Origin: Dyella jiangningensis
GTDB lineage: Bacteria; Pseudomonadota; Gammaproteobacteria; Xanthomonadales; Rhodanobacteraceae
NCBI RefSeq assembly: GCF_003264855.1
Contig: NZ_NFZS01000001.1
Location: 682,001-746,000, forward strand
Direction of reading: 5' to 3'
Length of the DNA stretch: 64,000 bases
The notes under the pieces are model-generated. The model was not told the origin of the DNA and did no database searches. It was given only the letters and a program-made list of their open reading frames with translations. Numbering within the stretch: position 1 is the first letter of the stretch; the number at the start of each line of letters is the position of its first letter. This document shows positions 41,739 through 51,089 of this stretch, piece after piece. The translations under genes and the position numbers were made by a program.

Positions 41739-41831
41739 GCCATTCCTTTCGTTTCGCGGCGCATCGACGCCAACACTTGCGAATCATCACCCGATCGGCG
41801 GGTTGCGCCGGTCTGCTCTGAAGGGGCCTGC

Positions 41832-43340
41832 ATGAGCAACACCGCTGAAACCGCACCCGCGACGGTGCCCGATTTCCCGCAGACGATGGGGCATCCGCGC
41901 CCGCTGTGGATGCTGTTCATGACGGAGTTCTGGGAGCGCTTCGCGTTCTACAGCGTGAGCTGGGCGCTGGCGCTGTACATCGTGGCGCACTTCTTCAACG
42001 GCGACCCGGCCGGCGAGGCCTGGGCCAGCAAGATCTACGGCGCGTATACCGCGCTGATCTACGCCACCAGCATCTTCGGCGGCTACGTGGCCGACAAGGT
42101 CATCGGCTACCAGCGTTCGATCCTGATCGGCGCGGCGGTGATGGCCCTTGGCCTGTTCGTGGTGATGCTGCCGAGCAAGGACATCTTCCTGTTTGGCCTG
42201 GCGATGGTCGTGGTCGGCAACGGCCTGTTCAAGCCGAACATCTCCTCGATGGTCGGCCAGCTCTACGGCCCGAAGGACGAGCGCCGCGACCGCGGTTTCA
42301 CCCTGTTCTACATGGGCATCAACGGCGGTGCGTTGCTGGCGCCGCTGCTCACCGGCTGGCTGGCCAGCTATTTCACCGATACGCCGACGCAGGAGAACTA
42401 TCGCATCGTGTTCGGCGCCGCCGGCGTGGGCATGGCGCTCAGCCTGTTCTGGTTCTGGTTCGGCCGACGCGGGTTGAAGAGCGTCGGCCGGCCCGCGCCC
42501 GATCAGGCGAACCGCATGCGCGTGGTGTGGGTGCTGGTGGCCGTGGCGGTCGCGGTGCCGCTGGTGTACCTGTTGCTGGCGTTCATCGGCGCGAATGGCC
42601 TGCAGTGGCTGCTGAGCCTGCTGTTCGTCGGTGTGGCCGCGATGCTGGTGGTGGAGGCTGCGCGACATGATCGCGTGCAGCTCGACCGCGTGATCGCGAT
42701 GCTGATCATCTTCGCGTTCAACATCCTGTTCTGGATGATGTACTTCCAGCTCGGCACCTCGTTCAACTTCCTTGCGGCGAACATGGTCGACCGCGAGATG
42801 TTCGGCGGCTGGATGTTCCCGGTGGGCTGGTTCCAGTCGGTGAGTCCGGTCGCGATCATCGTGCTGGCACCGCTGGTGACGCAGGTATGGGCGCTGCTGG
42901 CGCGCCGCCACAAGGAGCCGTCGATCCCGCGCAAGTTCGGCCTGGGCCTGGTGTTCAACGGCCTCGGCTTCACGGCGTTGATGTACGCGCTGACCTATTC
43001 GGTCGACAGCCATGGGCTGATCCCGTTCTGGCCGCTGACGGCCTGCTACGTGCTGCAGACCATCGGTGAACTATGCCTGTCGCCGATCGGCCTCTCGATG
43101 GTGACCAAGCTTGCGCCGCCGCGCGTGGTGGGCGTCGCCATGGGCGGCTGGTTCCTGTCGATGGCGGTGGGCGGCAACCTGTCGGGCCTGCTGGCGGGCC
43201 AGATCAGCGGCGACAGCGGCATGACGGCTGCCTCGGCGCTGGCCGGCTTCACCTTCAGTTTCTGGTTGCTGGCCGGTGCCGGCGTGCTGCTGCTGCTGAT
43301 TTCGCCGCTGATCAACCGCCTGATGCACGGCGTGCGCTAA
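41832..43340 (+). CDS. POT/PTR2-family proton-dependent peptide transporter (copy 1)
   Basis: A 502-residue peptide:H+ symporter with 12-14 helices. The ExxER motif is TEFWERFAFY near residue 36; the PTR2 signature blocks are GGYVADKVIGYQRSI, GNGLFKPNISSMVGQLY and FTLFYMGINGGALLAP. It is followed closely by a paralogue. Its position after kynA and before the tyrosine pathway suggests supply of amino acids as peptides. Confidence 0.92.
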   Translation: MSNTAETAPATVPDFPQTMGHPRPLWMLFMTEFWERFAFYSVSWALALYIVAHFFNGDPAGEAWASKIYGAYTALIYATSIFGGYVADKVIGYQRSILIGAAVMALGLFVVMLPSKDIFLFGLAMVVVGNGLFKPNISSMVGQLYGPKDERRDRGFTLFYMGINGGALLAPLLTGWLASYFTDTPTQENYRIVFGAAGVGMALSLFWFWFGRRGLKSVGRPAPDQANRMRVVWVLVAVAVAVPLVYLLLAFIGANGLQWLLSLLFVGVAAMLVVEAARHDRVQLDRVIAMLIIFAFNILFWMMYFQLGTSFNFLAANMVDREMFGGWMFPVGWFQSVSPVAIIVLAPLVTQVWALLARRHKEPSIPRKFGLGLVFNGLGFTALMYALTYSVDSHGLIPFWPLTACYVLQTIGELCLSPIGLSMVTKLAPPRVVGVAMGGWFLSMAVGGNLSGLLAGQISGDSGMTAASALAGFTFSFWLLAGAGVLLLLISPLINRLMHGVR

Positions 43341-43346
43341 GCGAAG

Positions 43347-43380
43347 AGCGCCACGGCCTCCCTTTCCGTGGCGCTTTTTA
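43347..43380 (+). terminator. Terminator between the two peptide transporter genes
   Basis: AGCGCCACGG pairs with CCGTGGCGCT across nine bases and is followed by TTTT. The T run overlaps the palindrome at 43376. Confidence 0.88.
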
Positions 43381-43393
43381 CGAATTCGTAAAA
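43376..43393. promoter_or_regulatory. 18-bp perfect palindrome upstream of the second transporter
   Basis: TTTTACGAATTCGTAAAA is fully self-complementary and AT-rich against a GC-rich background. It lies about 105 bases before the ATG of transporter copy 2 and overlaps the T run of the preceding terminator. It is a candidate operator for an unknown dimeric regulator. Confidence 0.5.
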
Positions 43394-43496
43394 TGTTGCG
43401 GTGCATTTGACGGGCTCGGCTCAGGCCGGTTACATCTCCCGTTGGCTTCAACCGGTCCGCACGCGACGTGCCGACCCGCACCCAACAGGGGAACGC

Positions 43497-45005
43497 ATGA
43501 CCTATCCCACCTCGACCGGCACGACGTCGGCGCCCGATTACCCGCAGACCATGGGCCATCCGCGTCCGTTGTGGATGCTGTTCATGACCGAGTTCTGGGA
43601 GCGCTTCGCCTTCTATGGCATGCGCTGGGCGCTCACGCTGTACATCGTGGCGGAGTTCTTCAACAACGATCCGTCGGGACAGGGTTTCGCCAGCCGCACC
43701 TACGGCGCGTATCTCGCGCTGGTCTATGCGGCGGCGGTGTTCGGCGGCTATGTCGCCGATCGCATCATCGGCTACCAGCGATCGATCCTGGTCGGCGCCA
43801 TCGTGATGTCGGCCGGCCTGTTCATGATCATGGTGCCGAACGAGCAGGTATTTCTCCTTGGCCTGTCCACGGTGATCGTGGGCAACGGCCTGTTCAAGCC
43901 GAACATTTCCTCGATGGTGGGCCAGCTCTACGGCGTGGGCGATGCGCGCCGCGACCGCGGCTTCACCCTGTTCTACATGGGCATCAACGCCGGCGCGCTG
44001 GTGTCGCCGCTGGTCACCGGCTGGATGGCGAGCTACTTCACCGACACCCCGATGCAGCAGAACTATAAGCTGGTGTTCCTGGCATCGGGCATCGGCATGC
44101 TGATCAGCCTGCTGTGGTTCTGGATTGGCCGCCGCCAGCTCAAGGGCGTGGGCCGTCCGACGCCGGAGCAGGCCAACCGGATGCGCGTGGTCTACGTGTT
44201 CATCGGCTGCGTGCTCGCCATTCCGCTGGTGTACCTGGTGATGGCCAAGGCGGGCGCGGTGGTGCTGCAGTGGATGCTGAGCGTGCTGTTCGTCGGCCTC
44301 TCGCTGCTGCTGCTGGTCGAAGGCATCCGCGAGGGCAAGGTGCAGCGCAACCGCGTGATCGCGATGCTGATCATCTTCGTGTTCAACGTGCTGTTCTGGA
44401 TGTTCTACGAACAGGCCGGCAGCTCGTTCAACTTCCTCGCGCAGAACATCGTGGACCGCCAGATGTTCGGCGGCTGGGAGTTCCCGGTGGGCTGGTTCCA
44501 GTCGGTCGCGCCGCTGTCGCTGGTGCTGCTGGCGCCGTTCGTGTCGATCGCCTGGGGCTGGCTGGACAAGCGCAACATGGAGCCGTCCATCCCGCGCAAG
44601 TTCGGCCTGGGGCTGCTCGGCAACGCGCTGGCCTTCGTGGTGCTGATGTATGCGCTGTCCAGCCTGGTCGACAGCCGCCACCTGATCCCGTTCTGGCCGC
44701 TGGTGGTGGTCTACGTGCTGCAGACGCTGGGCGAGCTGTGCCTGTCGCCGATCGGCCTCTCCATGGTGACCAAGCTGGCGCCGGTGCGCCTGGTCGGCTT
44801 CGCCATGGGCGGCTGGTTCCTCTCCACCGGCATCGGCAACAACCTTTCGGGCATCTTCGCCGGCCACGTCAGCGGCGAAACCGGCATGACCGTCGCCTCC
44901 GCGCTCAGCGGCTTCACCTTCAGTTTCTGGCTGCTGGCAGGCGCCGGCGCGCTGCTGTTCCTGATCGCACCGCTGATCAACCGGCTGATGCACGGCGTGA
45001 AGTAA
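43497..45005 (+). CDS. POT/PTR2-family proton-dependent peptide transporter (copy 2)
   Basis: A 502-residue protein, the same length as copy 1 and alignable from end to end with it, so a tandem duplication. ExxER is TEFWERFAFY; the blocks GGYVADRIIGYQRSI, NGLFKPNISSMVGQLYG and FTLFYMGINAGALVSP are conserved. It has its own promoter region after a terminator. AGGGGAACGC precedes the ATG at 43497. Different regulation of the copies seems likely. Confidence 0.92.
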   Translation: MTYPTSTGTTSAPDYPQTMGHPRPLWMLFMTEFWERFAFYGMRWALTLYIVAEFFNNDPSGQGFASRTYGAYLALVYAAAVFGGYVADRIIGYQRSILVGAIVMSAGLFMIMVPNEQVFLLGLSTVIVGNGLFKPNISSMVGQLYGVGDARRDRGFTLFYMGINAGALVSPLVTGWMASYFTDTPMQQNYKLVFLASGIGMLISLLWFWIGRRQLKGVGRPTPEQANRMRVVYVFIGCVLAIPLVYLVMAKAGAVVLQWMLSVLFVGLSLLLLVEGIREGKVQRNRVIAMLIIFVFNVLFWMFYEQAGSSFNFLAQNIVDRQMFGGWEFPVGWFQSVAPLSLVLLAPFVSIAWGWLDKRNMEPSIPRKFGLGLLGNALAFVVLMYALSSLVDSRHLIPFWPLVVVYVLQTLGELCLSPIGLSMVTKLAPVRLVGFAMGGWFLSTGIGNNLSGIFAGHVSGETGMTVASALSGFTFSFWLLAGAGALLFLIAPLINRLMHGVK

Positions 45006-45010
45006 CGAGC

Positions 45011-45038
45011 CGGGAAGCGCGCTCCCAGCCGCTTCCCG
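45011..45038. terminator. Hairpin between convergent transporter and marR genes
   Basis: CGGGAAGCG pairs with CGCTTCCCG across ten bases. There is no strong T run, so termination strength is uncertain. Confidence 0.45.
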
Positions 45039-45039
45039 A

Positions 45040-45528
45040 TTACTTCGGCTCGATCGCCTGCAACTTGTCCAGGATGCGCACCAGCCAGGTGCGCTCCTCG
45101 TCGTCGAGCTTCTCCAGCAGGTTGCGCTCGTGCGCCCGCGCCATCGGCGCCACCACCTCATGGATCGCCCAACCGGCCTCGCTCAGGCCCAGCACCGAGC
45201 GGCGCTTGTCGCCGTCGTGGGTGGCACGGGTGACCCAACCGGCCTCGACCAGTTTGGCCAGGGCCCGGCTCACCGCCACCTTGTCCATCAGGGTGCGTTC
45301 GGCCACTTCACGGGCCGACAGGCCGTCAAAGCGGGCCAGCACGGCCATCACGCGCCACTCCGTCATGCTCAGGTCGAAGCGCCGCTGGTAATCGTCGGCG
45401 ATGGCCTGGCTGACCGCGTTGGAAAGGATGGAGAGCCTGTAGGGAAGGAAGTGCTCCAGCTCCAGCGGGGCATGGTCGGGGTGGCGTTCTTCGGACACTG
45501 ATGCGATGCTCCTTGCAACTGGTTTCAT
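45040..45528 (-). CDS. MarR-family transcriptional regulator
   Basis: A 162-residue winged-helix regulator: FDLSMTEWRVMAVLARF, LSAREVAERTLMDKVAVSRALAKLVEAGWV as recognition helix and wing RATHDGDKRRSVLGLSEAG. It is divergent from hppD with an 82-base intergenic region, so it probably controls the tyrosine-degradation operon. Related regulators act on homogentisate or aromatic-acid genes. The ligand is unknown. Confidence 0.85.
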   Translation of the reverse strand: MKPVARSIASVSEERHPDHAPLELEHFLPYRLSILSNAVSQAIADDYQRRFDLSMTEWRVMAVLARFDGLSAREVAERTLMDKVAVSRALAKLVEAGWVTRATHDGDKRRSVLGLSEAGWAIHEVVAPMARAHERNLLEKLDDEERTWLVRILDKLQAIEPK

Positions 45529-45535
45529 ATGTAAC
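45522..45535. promoter_or_regulatory. Imperfect palindrome at the marR start
   Basis: GTTTCATATGTAAC (one mismatch) overlaps the marR ATG, 75 bases from hppD. Its size fits a MarR dimer half-site pair. Confidence 0.4.
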
Positions 45536-45610
45536 TATAACGTCAGGATTATGAGGATGGTCGCACGCTTGGCGTAGGGCCATTGAGCATTAGTCGATCA
45601 GGAGATTCCC

Positions 45611-46708
45611 ATGAGCGCGCAGCCCAATCTTGGCATGCAGGTCACCACCTTCGAAAACCCCATGGGCATCAACGGCTTTGAGTTCGTCGAGTTTGCCGCC
45701 CCGGCGGGTTGTGGGCAGGAGCTGCATGACCTGTTCAAGAGCATGGGGTTCAGTGCCGTGCTCAAGCACAAGAGCCGCCCGATCACGGTCTACCGCCAGG
45801 GCGACGTGAACCTGCTGGTCAACGAAGATCCCGATTCCTTCGCCGCCGAATTCGCCAAGGCGCATGGGCCGTGCGCAGCCGGCTTTGCCATCCGCTTCCG
45901 CAAGCCTGCCGACGAGGTGCGCGCCACCGTGCTCGGCAATGGCGGCGAGGCGATGAGCGAAAAGGCCGAGGCCACCAAGGCGATCAACGCACCGGTGGTG
46001 AAGGGCATCGGCGACTGCATGCTTTACCTGGTGGACCGCTACGGCGATGGCGGCAACATCTATGGCGACGACTACGCGCCGATCCCGGGGGCCGACCAGA
46101 ACCCGAAGGGTTTCGGCCTGACCTTCATCGACCACCTCACGCATAACCTCTACTTCGGCAATATGCAGAAGTGGTCGGACTACTACGAGCGCCTGTTCAA
46201 CTTCCGCGAGATCCGCTACTTCGACATCAAGGGTGCCAAGACCGGCCTGGTGTCCAAGGCGATGACCGCGCCGGACGGCATCGTGCGCATCCCGCTCAAC
46301 GAATCGAGCGATCCGAAGTCGCAGATCAACGAATACCTCGACGCCTATCACGGCGAAGGCATCCAGCACATCGCGCTGTTCACCGACAACATCTACGACA
46401 CGGTGGAAGCGATGCGCGCGCAGGGCGTGGAATTCCTCGACACGCCGGACACCTACTTCGACGTGATCGACATGCGCATCCCGAACCATGGCGAGGACGT
46501 GCCGCGCCTGGCGAAGAACAAGATCCTGATCGACGCCGACCCGGAGACCAAGCAGCGCAAGCTGCTGCAGATCTTCACGCAGAACAACATCGGCCCGATC
46601 TTCTTCGAGATCATCCAGCGCAAGGGCAACGAGGGCTTCGGCGAAGGCAACTTCCAGGCGCTGTTCGAGTCGATCGAACGCGACCAGATGAAGCGCGGCG
46701 TGCTGTAA
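45611..46708 (+). CDS. hppD: 4-hydroxyphenylpyruvate dioxygenase
   Basis: A 365-residue Fe(II) enzyme converting 4-hydroxyphenylpyruvate to homogentisate. The iron ligands are recognisable as His in [14 protein letters not shown], His in [11 protein letters not shown] and Glu in [11 protein letters not shown]. Length is normal. AGGAG precedes the ATG. It is the first gene of hppD-hmgA-fahA, interrupted by the DUF559 element before hmgA. The maleylacetoacetate isomerase gene is not in this window. Confidence 0.94.
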   Translation: MSAQPNLGMQVTTFENPMGINGFEFVEFAAPAGCGQELHDLFKSMGFSAVLKHKSRPITVYRQGDVNLLVNEDPDSFAAEFAKAHGPCAAGFAIRFRKPADEVRATVLGNGGEAMSEKAEATKAINAPVVKGIGDCMLYLVDRYGDGGNIYGDDYAPIPGADQNPKGFGLTFIDHLTHNLYFGNMQKWSDYYERLFNFREIRYFDIKGAKTGLVSKAMTAPDGIVRIPLNESSDPKSQINEYLDAYHGEGIQHIALFTDNIYDTVEAMRAQGVEFLDTPDTYFDVIDMRIPNHGEDVPRLAKNKILIDADPETKQRKLLQIFTQNNIGPIFFEIIQRKGNEGFGEGNFQALFESIERDQMKRGVL

Positions 46709-46723
46709 CGCTTTTGCTCTAAA

Positions 46724-46764
46724 GCCCCTCTCCCCTTGGGAGAGGGGTTGGGGAGAGGGTGCGG
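46724..46764 (+). repeat. Left 41-nt inverted repeat of the DUF559 element
   Basis: GCCCCTCTCCCCTTGGGAGA continues GGGGTTGGGGAGAGGGTGCGG. It carries its own hairpin (CCCCTCTCCC / GGGAGAGGGG). Its reverse complement matches 47120-47160 over 41 bases with changes only at the hairpin loop. It starts 16 bases after the hppD stop. Confidence 0.9.
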
Positions 46765-46766
46765 AG

Positions 46767-47186
46767 ATGCGAGGAGGCAGGAAGCCACCGTTGCCAACCA
46801 GAACGCGCGGTCATGCGCGCGAACTTCGGCATTCAAGTACGGAAGCCGAACAGCGCCTCTGGCTACACCTTCGGGCTGGACGCTTGAACGGCCTGAAATT
46901 CCGCAGGCAGCATCCCCTCCCTCCCTACGTAGCGGATTTTTACTGCGAGTCGGTGAGGCTGGTGATCGAGCTCGACGGTTCGCAGCACAACGAGGGCGTG
47001 GACGAAACCCGCACTCGTTTTCTTGAATCGCTTGGCCTCAAGGTCCTGCGTTATTGGGACAATGAGGTTCTGCAACAAACGGCTGCGGTGCTCGAGGCTA
47101 TCCTTGGCGCCGCGCAAGACCGCACCCTCTCCCCAACCCCTCTCCCGGAGGGAGAGGGGCTCAAGCAGAAAGCACAAGGCGGATGC
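46767..47186 (+). CDS. DUF559 endonuclease-like protein, frame continuous with hmgA
   Basis: About 110 residues of a DUF559 domain (Vsr/PD-(D/E)XK-type fold): [58 protein letters not shown] and [25 protein letters not shown] and the following H are likely active-site residues. The frame has no stop: it runs through the right inverted repeat (PTPLPEGEG) and into hmgA. A DUF559-HmgA fusion of 573 residues could therefore be made, as well as HmgA alone from its own start. The cellular role is unknown. Confidence 0.75.
47120..47160 (-). repeat. Right 41-nt inverted repeat of the DUF559 element
   Basis: CCGCACCCTCTCCCCAACCC continues CTCTCCCGGAGGGAGAGGGGC. It is the inverted partner of 46724-46764 and also codes for part of the DUF559 reading frame. 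Confidence 0.9.
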
Positions 47187-48488
47187 ATGTCTGAAAAGGT
47201 CAGCAAGGGTTACCAATCGGGTTTCGCCAACGAATTCGCCACCGAGGCCATGCCCGGTGTGCTGCCCGAAGGACAGAACTCGCCGCAGCAGGTCGCGCAT
47301 GGCCTGTATGCCGAGCAGCTGTCTGGCACCGCCTTTACGTCGCCGCGCCACAGCAACCGCCGCAGCTGGCTGTACCGCATCCGTCCGGCGGCGATGCATC
47401 ACCCGTTCGAGGCGATGCGGGACGGCCGCTTCCACAATCGCTTCAACGAAGTGCCAGCCAGTCCCAACCAGTTGCGCTGGGATCCGCTGCCCTTGCCCGT
47501 CGAGCCCACCGATTTCGTCGATGGCATCGTCACCATTGCCGGCAACGGTGCTTCGTCCGAGCAGTCGGGCGTTGGCATCCACCTGTATGCTGCGAATCGC
47601 TCGATGCAGGGGCGTTTCTTCTATAACGCCGACGGCGAGTTGCTCATCGTGCCGCAGCAGGGGCGCCTGCGTCTGGCCACGGAGCTGGGCGTGATCGAGC
47701 TGGAGCCGTTGGAAGTGGCCGTGATTCCGCGGGGCGTGCGCTTCCGCGTGGAGCTGCTGGACGATACCGCACGTGGCTATATCGCCGAGAACTTCGGTGC
47801 GCTGCTGCGCCTGCCGGACCTCGGCCCGATCGGCAGCAACGGCTTGGCCAATCCGCGTGATTTCCTCACGCCGGTGGCGGCCTACGAAGACGTGGAAGGC
47901 AACTTCGAACTGGTCGCCAAGTTCCAGGGCAACCTGTGGCGCGCGCAGATCGATCACTCACCGCTCGACGTGGTCGGCTGGCACGGCAACTACGCGCCGT
48001 ACAAGTACGACCTGCGGCGCTTCAACACAATCGGCTCGATCAGCTACGACCATCCGGACCCGTGCATCTTCCTCGTGCTGCATTCGCCCAGCGACACCGC
48101 GGGCGTCGACAACATCGACTTCGTGATCTTCCCGCCGCGCTGGCTGGCGGCGCAGAACACGTTCCGCCCGCCGTGGTTCCACCGCAACATCGCCAGCGAG
48201 TTCATGGGCCTGATCACCGGCGCCTACGACGCCAAGGCTGAGGGTTTCGTGCCGGGCGGCGCCTCGTTGCACAATTGCATGAGCGGCCACGGGCCGGATG
48301 CGGCGACGTACGAGAAGGCGTCGACCCGCGACCTGTCCCAGCCGGACGTGATCACCGGCACGATGGCCTTCATGTTCGAGACGCGCCGGGTGATCCATCC
48401 GACCAGGCAGGCGCTGGAATCGAAGCAACTGCAGGGCAACTACTACGAATGCTGGCAGGGCATCCGCAAGCATTTCAGCGGCAAGTAA
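47187..48488 (+). CDS. hmgA: Homogentisate 1,2-dioxygenase
   Basis: A 433-residue Fe(II) enzyme opening homogentisate to maleylacetoacetate. The start [14 protein letters not shown], then [39 protein letters not shown] and the C-terminal [10 protein letters not shown] and YYECWQGI blocks are typical. The iron-binding His/Glu cluster near [19 protein letters not shown] is present. The start at 47187 has AAGGCGG just upstream; the longer frame belongs to DUF559. Loss of this gene in other bacteria gives brown pyomelanin. Confidence 0.94.
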   Translation: MSEKVSKGYQSGFANEFATEAMPGVLPEGQNSPQQVAHGLYAEQLSGTAFTSPRHSNRRSWLYRIRPAAMHHPFEAMRDGRFHNRFNEVPASPNQLRWDPLPLPVEPTDFVDGIVTIAGNGASSEQSGVGIHLYAANRSMQGRFFYNADGELLIVPQQGRLRLATELGVIELEPLEVAVIPRGVRFRVELLDDTARGYIAENFGALLRLPDLGPIGSNGLANPRDFLTPVAAYEDVEGNFELVAKFQGNLWRAQIDHSPLDVVGWHGNYAPYKYDLRRFNTIGSISYDHPDPCIFLVLHSPSDTAGVDNIDFVIFPPRWLAAQNTFRPPWFHRNIASEFMGLITGAYDAKAEGFVPGGASLHNCMSGHGPDAATYEKASTRDLSQPDVITGTMAFMFETRRVIHPTRQALESKQLQGNYYECWQGIRKHFSGK

Positions 48489-48551
48489 GCAGCACGCCAC
48501 CGAATCAACCAAGAACGAAAAGACCGCCCTGCGCTGTCTTCGGAGCAAAAC

Positions 48552-49538
48552 ATGAAACTGGGTTCCCTGAAGGAAGGCGGCCGCGACGGTACGCTCATCG
48601 TCGTCAGCCGCGACCTGACCAAGGCCGTGAAGGCCACCGGCATCGCCGCCACCCTGCAGGCCGCCTTGGATGACTGGTCGAACGTGGCGCCCCGCCTCAA
48701 CGCGCTGTCCGCCGACCTCAACGCCGGCAAAGCGGCCGATGCCTTTGCGCTCGACATCGCAGCAATGGCGTCGCCGTTGCCGCGGGCCTATGAATTCGTC
48801 GATGGCAGCGCCTACCTGCCGCACGTGGAACGCGTGCGTCGTGCGCGCGGCGCCGAGGTGCCGGAATCCTTCTACGTCGATCCGCTGATGTACCAGGCCA
48901 CCAGTGCCGGCTTCCTCGGTCCCCGCGACCCGGTGGTGGTGCCCAGCGAGGACTACGGCATCGACCTGGAAGCCGAGGTGGTGGTGATTACCGACGACGT
49001 GCCGATGGCGGTGACGCCGGCGCAGGCCGCGGGTCATATCCAGCTGGTCGGCCTGGTCAACGACGTGTCGTTGCGTGGCCTGATTCCGGCCGAACTCGCC
49101 AAGGGTTTCGGCTTCCTGCAGTCCAAGCCGCGCTCGGCGCTGTCGCCGGTATTCGTCACGCCGGACGAACTGGGCGACGCATGGCAGGACGAGAAACTGC
49201 ATCTGCCCATGCGCACCTGGCTGAACGGCCAATGGTTCGGCGAAGCCGAGTGCGGGGTGGACATGCAGTTCAACTTCGCCCAGCTGGTGGCGCACGCCGC
49301 CAAGACGCGCCCGCTGACGGCCGGCACCATCGTGGGTTCAGGCACCATCGCCAATGAGGACACCAGCAAGGGAGCGTCCTGCCTGGCCGAACAGCGCACG
49401 GTGGAAACCCTGCGTGACGGCAAGCCGAGCACGCCGTTCCTGAAGTTCGGCGACAGCCTGCGCATCGACGTGACCGATGCGTCCGGCGCCTCGATCTTCG
49501 GTTCCATCGAACAGGTGATTGCGCCGCAGAAGCGCTGA
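48552..49538 (+). CDS. fahA: Fumarylacetoacetate hydrolase
   Basis: A 328-residue enzyme that ends tyrosine degradation, giving fumarate and acetoacetate. It has the metal site YGIDLEAEVVVITDD, LVNDVSLRGLIPAEL, GFGFLQSKPRSALSPVFVTPD and GTIVGSGTIANED. The N-terminal about 80 residues are of the short FahA type. It lies 63 bases behind hmgA. Confidence 0.9.
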   Translation: MKLGSLKEGGRDGTLIVVSRDLTKAVKATGIAATLQAALDDWSNVAPRLNALSADLNAGKAADAFALDIAAMASPLPRAYEFVDGSAYLPHVERVRRARGAEVPESFYVDPLMYQATSAGFLGPRDPVVVPSEDYGIDLEAEVVVITDDVPMAVTPAQAAGHIQLVGLVNDVSLRGLIPAELAKGFGFLQSKPRSALSPVFVTPDELGDAWQDEKLHLPMRTWLNGQWFGEAECGVDMQFNFAQLVAHAAKTRPLTAGTIVGSGTIANEDTSKGASCLAEQRTVETLRDGKPSTPFLKFGDSLRIDVTDASGASIFGSIEQVIAPQKR

Positions 49539-49612
49539 GCGGCGACAGGAAAACCTGCGGCGCTTTACCACAGGGATTTGCGCCGAAAACCTACACTAAA
49601 TGTCGCAGGCGC

Positions 49613-49626
49613 CTGACTGGCGTCAG
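49613..49626 (+). promoter_or_regulatory. FNR/Dnr-like box upstream of hemN
   Basis: CTGACTGGCGTCAG is a perfect inverted repeat of the form TGAC-N4-GTCA, 36 bases before the hemN ATG. Confidence 0.75.
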
Positions 49627-49661
49627 ATGGGTCTCGCATGGGCGGCTAGATACTGCCGCCC

Positions 49662-51062
49662 ATGCGCACCGATACCATCGTCCCCGAATTCGACGCCCAT
49701 CTCATCGCCCGGTACGACGTCGCTGGCCCACGCTATACCAGCTATCCGACGGCACCGCAGTTCCACACCGGGTTCGATGAAGGCGCCCTCCGAGCGGCGG
49801 CGCAAGCTTCCAATGAAGACCTCGTGCCGCGGCCGCTCTCGGTCTATGTGCATGTGCCGTTCTGCTTCAGCCCATGCTTCTACTGCGGATGCATGCGCGT
49901 CATCACGCGCGACATCGCCAAGGCGGACCACTACCTGGAGCTGCTGTTCCGCGAGATCGCCATGGTGGGTCCGATGTTCGATCGAGACCGCCCGTTGAAG
50001 CAGCTCCACTTCGGTGGTGGTACGCCGAACTACCTCGACCTGCCGCGCATGACGTCGGTGATCGAGACGCTGGAGCGCCACTTCGATTACCGCCGCCGGG
50101 GCGAGCGCGAGTACGGCATCGAGATCGATCCGCGCTTCGCCGACGGCCGCTACATCAAGGAACTGGCCACGCTGGGCTTCAACCGCATCTCGGTGGGCAT
50201 CCAGGACTTCGACCCGGCCGTGCAGCAAGCCGTCAACCGCGTCCAGAACGTTGAACAGACGCGCGAAGTGCTGGACGCGGCACGTGCTTCGGGCTACGGC
50301 TCGGTCAGCGTCGATCTCATCTATGGACTACCCCGGCAGACCCTCGATGGCTTCGACCGCACCCTGGACGAGGTGCTTGGCCTCGCTCCCGATCGCATCG
50401 CCGTCTACGGCTACGCCCATCTTCCCAAGCTGTTCAAGGCGCAAAGGCAGATCGACGCCAACGAGCTGCCCGACCCGGCCACGCGACTGGCGCTGTTCGG
50501 TCGCGCGTTCAAGCGCTTGTGCGATGCGGGCTACGTCTATGTGGGCATGGACCACTTCGCCCGCGCGAACGACGAGCTGGTACGCGCGCAGCGCAGCCGC
50601 ACGTTGCAGCGCAATTTCCAGGGTTACTCGACGCACGGCGATTGCGACATCATCGGTCTCGGTGTCAGCGCCATCAGTCGCATCGGCGACAGCTACAGCC
50701 AGAGCGCACGCGACCTCATCGGCTACGAAGCGGCGATCAAGGCGGGGCGACTTCCCGTGGCTCGCGGCATCTCGCTGAGCGGCGACGACATTGTCCGCCG
50801 CGCCGTGATCAGCGAGCTGATGTGCCATGGCGAGCTGGATATGCACGGTTTCGGGGATCTTCACCAGCTGGATTTCGGCGATCGCTTCGCGATGGAACTG
50901 GATCGGCTTCGTGAGCAGGCCGCTGATGGTCTGGTCGTGGTGGACGACGCCACCATTCGCATCACCGCACGCGGCCGGTTGCTCCTGCGCAATATCGCCA
51001 TGAACTTTGACGCCTATCTCAACAACCCGGCAGAAACGTCCCGCTACTCGCGCACGATCTGA
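49662..51062 (+). CDS. hemN: Oxygen-independent coproporphyrinogen III dehydrogenase
   Basis: A 466-residue radical-SAM enzyme that makes protoporphyrinogen IX without O2. The cluster motif CFSPCFYCGC places Cys68, Cys72 and Cys75 (CxxxCxxC) with the extra Cys77 of true HemN. YTSYPTAPQF, LHFGGGTPNYL, NRISVGIQDFDPAVQQAVNR and GFNRI follow the family. It is linked to the fnr gene 27 bases downstream and preceded by an FNR-type box. Confidence 0.96.
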   Translation: MRTDTIVPEFDAHLIARYDVAGPRYTSYPTAPQFHTGFDEGALRAAAQASNEDLVPRPLSVYVHVPFCFSPCFYCGCMRVITRDIAKADHYLELLFREIAMVGPMFDRDRPLKQLHFGGGTPNYLDLPRMTSVIETLERHFDYRRRGEREYGIEIDPRFADGRYIKELATLGFNRISVGIQDFDPAVQQAVNRVQNVEQTREVLDAARASGYGSVSVDLIYGLPRQTLDGFDRTLDEVLGLAPDRIAVYGYAHLPKLFKAQRQIDANELPDPATRLALFGRAFKRLCDAGYVYVGMDHFARANDELVRAQRSRTLQRNFQGYSTHGDCDIIGLGVSAISRIGDSYSQSARDLIGYEAAIKAGRLPVARGISLSGDDIVRRAVISELMCHGELDMHGFGDLHQLDFGDRFAMELDRLREQAADGLVVVDDATIRITARGRLLLRNIAMNFDAYLNNPAETSRYSRTI

Positions 51063-51089
51063 CGGATGCACCCAGCTAGGGGGCTGAAC

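Larger units (their letters stand above)
46724..47160. mobile_element. DUF559-bearing element bounded by inverted repeats
   Basis: The 437-base unit consists of a left 41-nt inverted repeat, an open frame for a DUF559 protein starting three bases inside it, and a right inverted repeat. It splits the hppD-hmgA operon. No target-site duplication is visible. The structure looks like a small mobile or REP-associated unit, but there is no transposase; whether DUF559 moves it is unproven. Confidence 0.5.

Noticed and set aside
43071-45161. 696-residue minus-strand open frame
   Set aside because: It runs antisense to the peptide transporters and marR; the sequence is repetitive His/Gln/Arg and not a protein family.
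46724-47160. Insertion sequence with transposase
   Set aside because: No transposase motif is found and no target duplication; only the DUF559 protein is coded.
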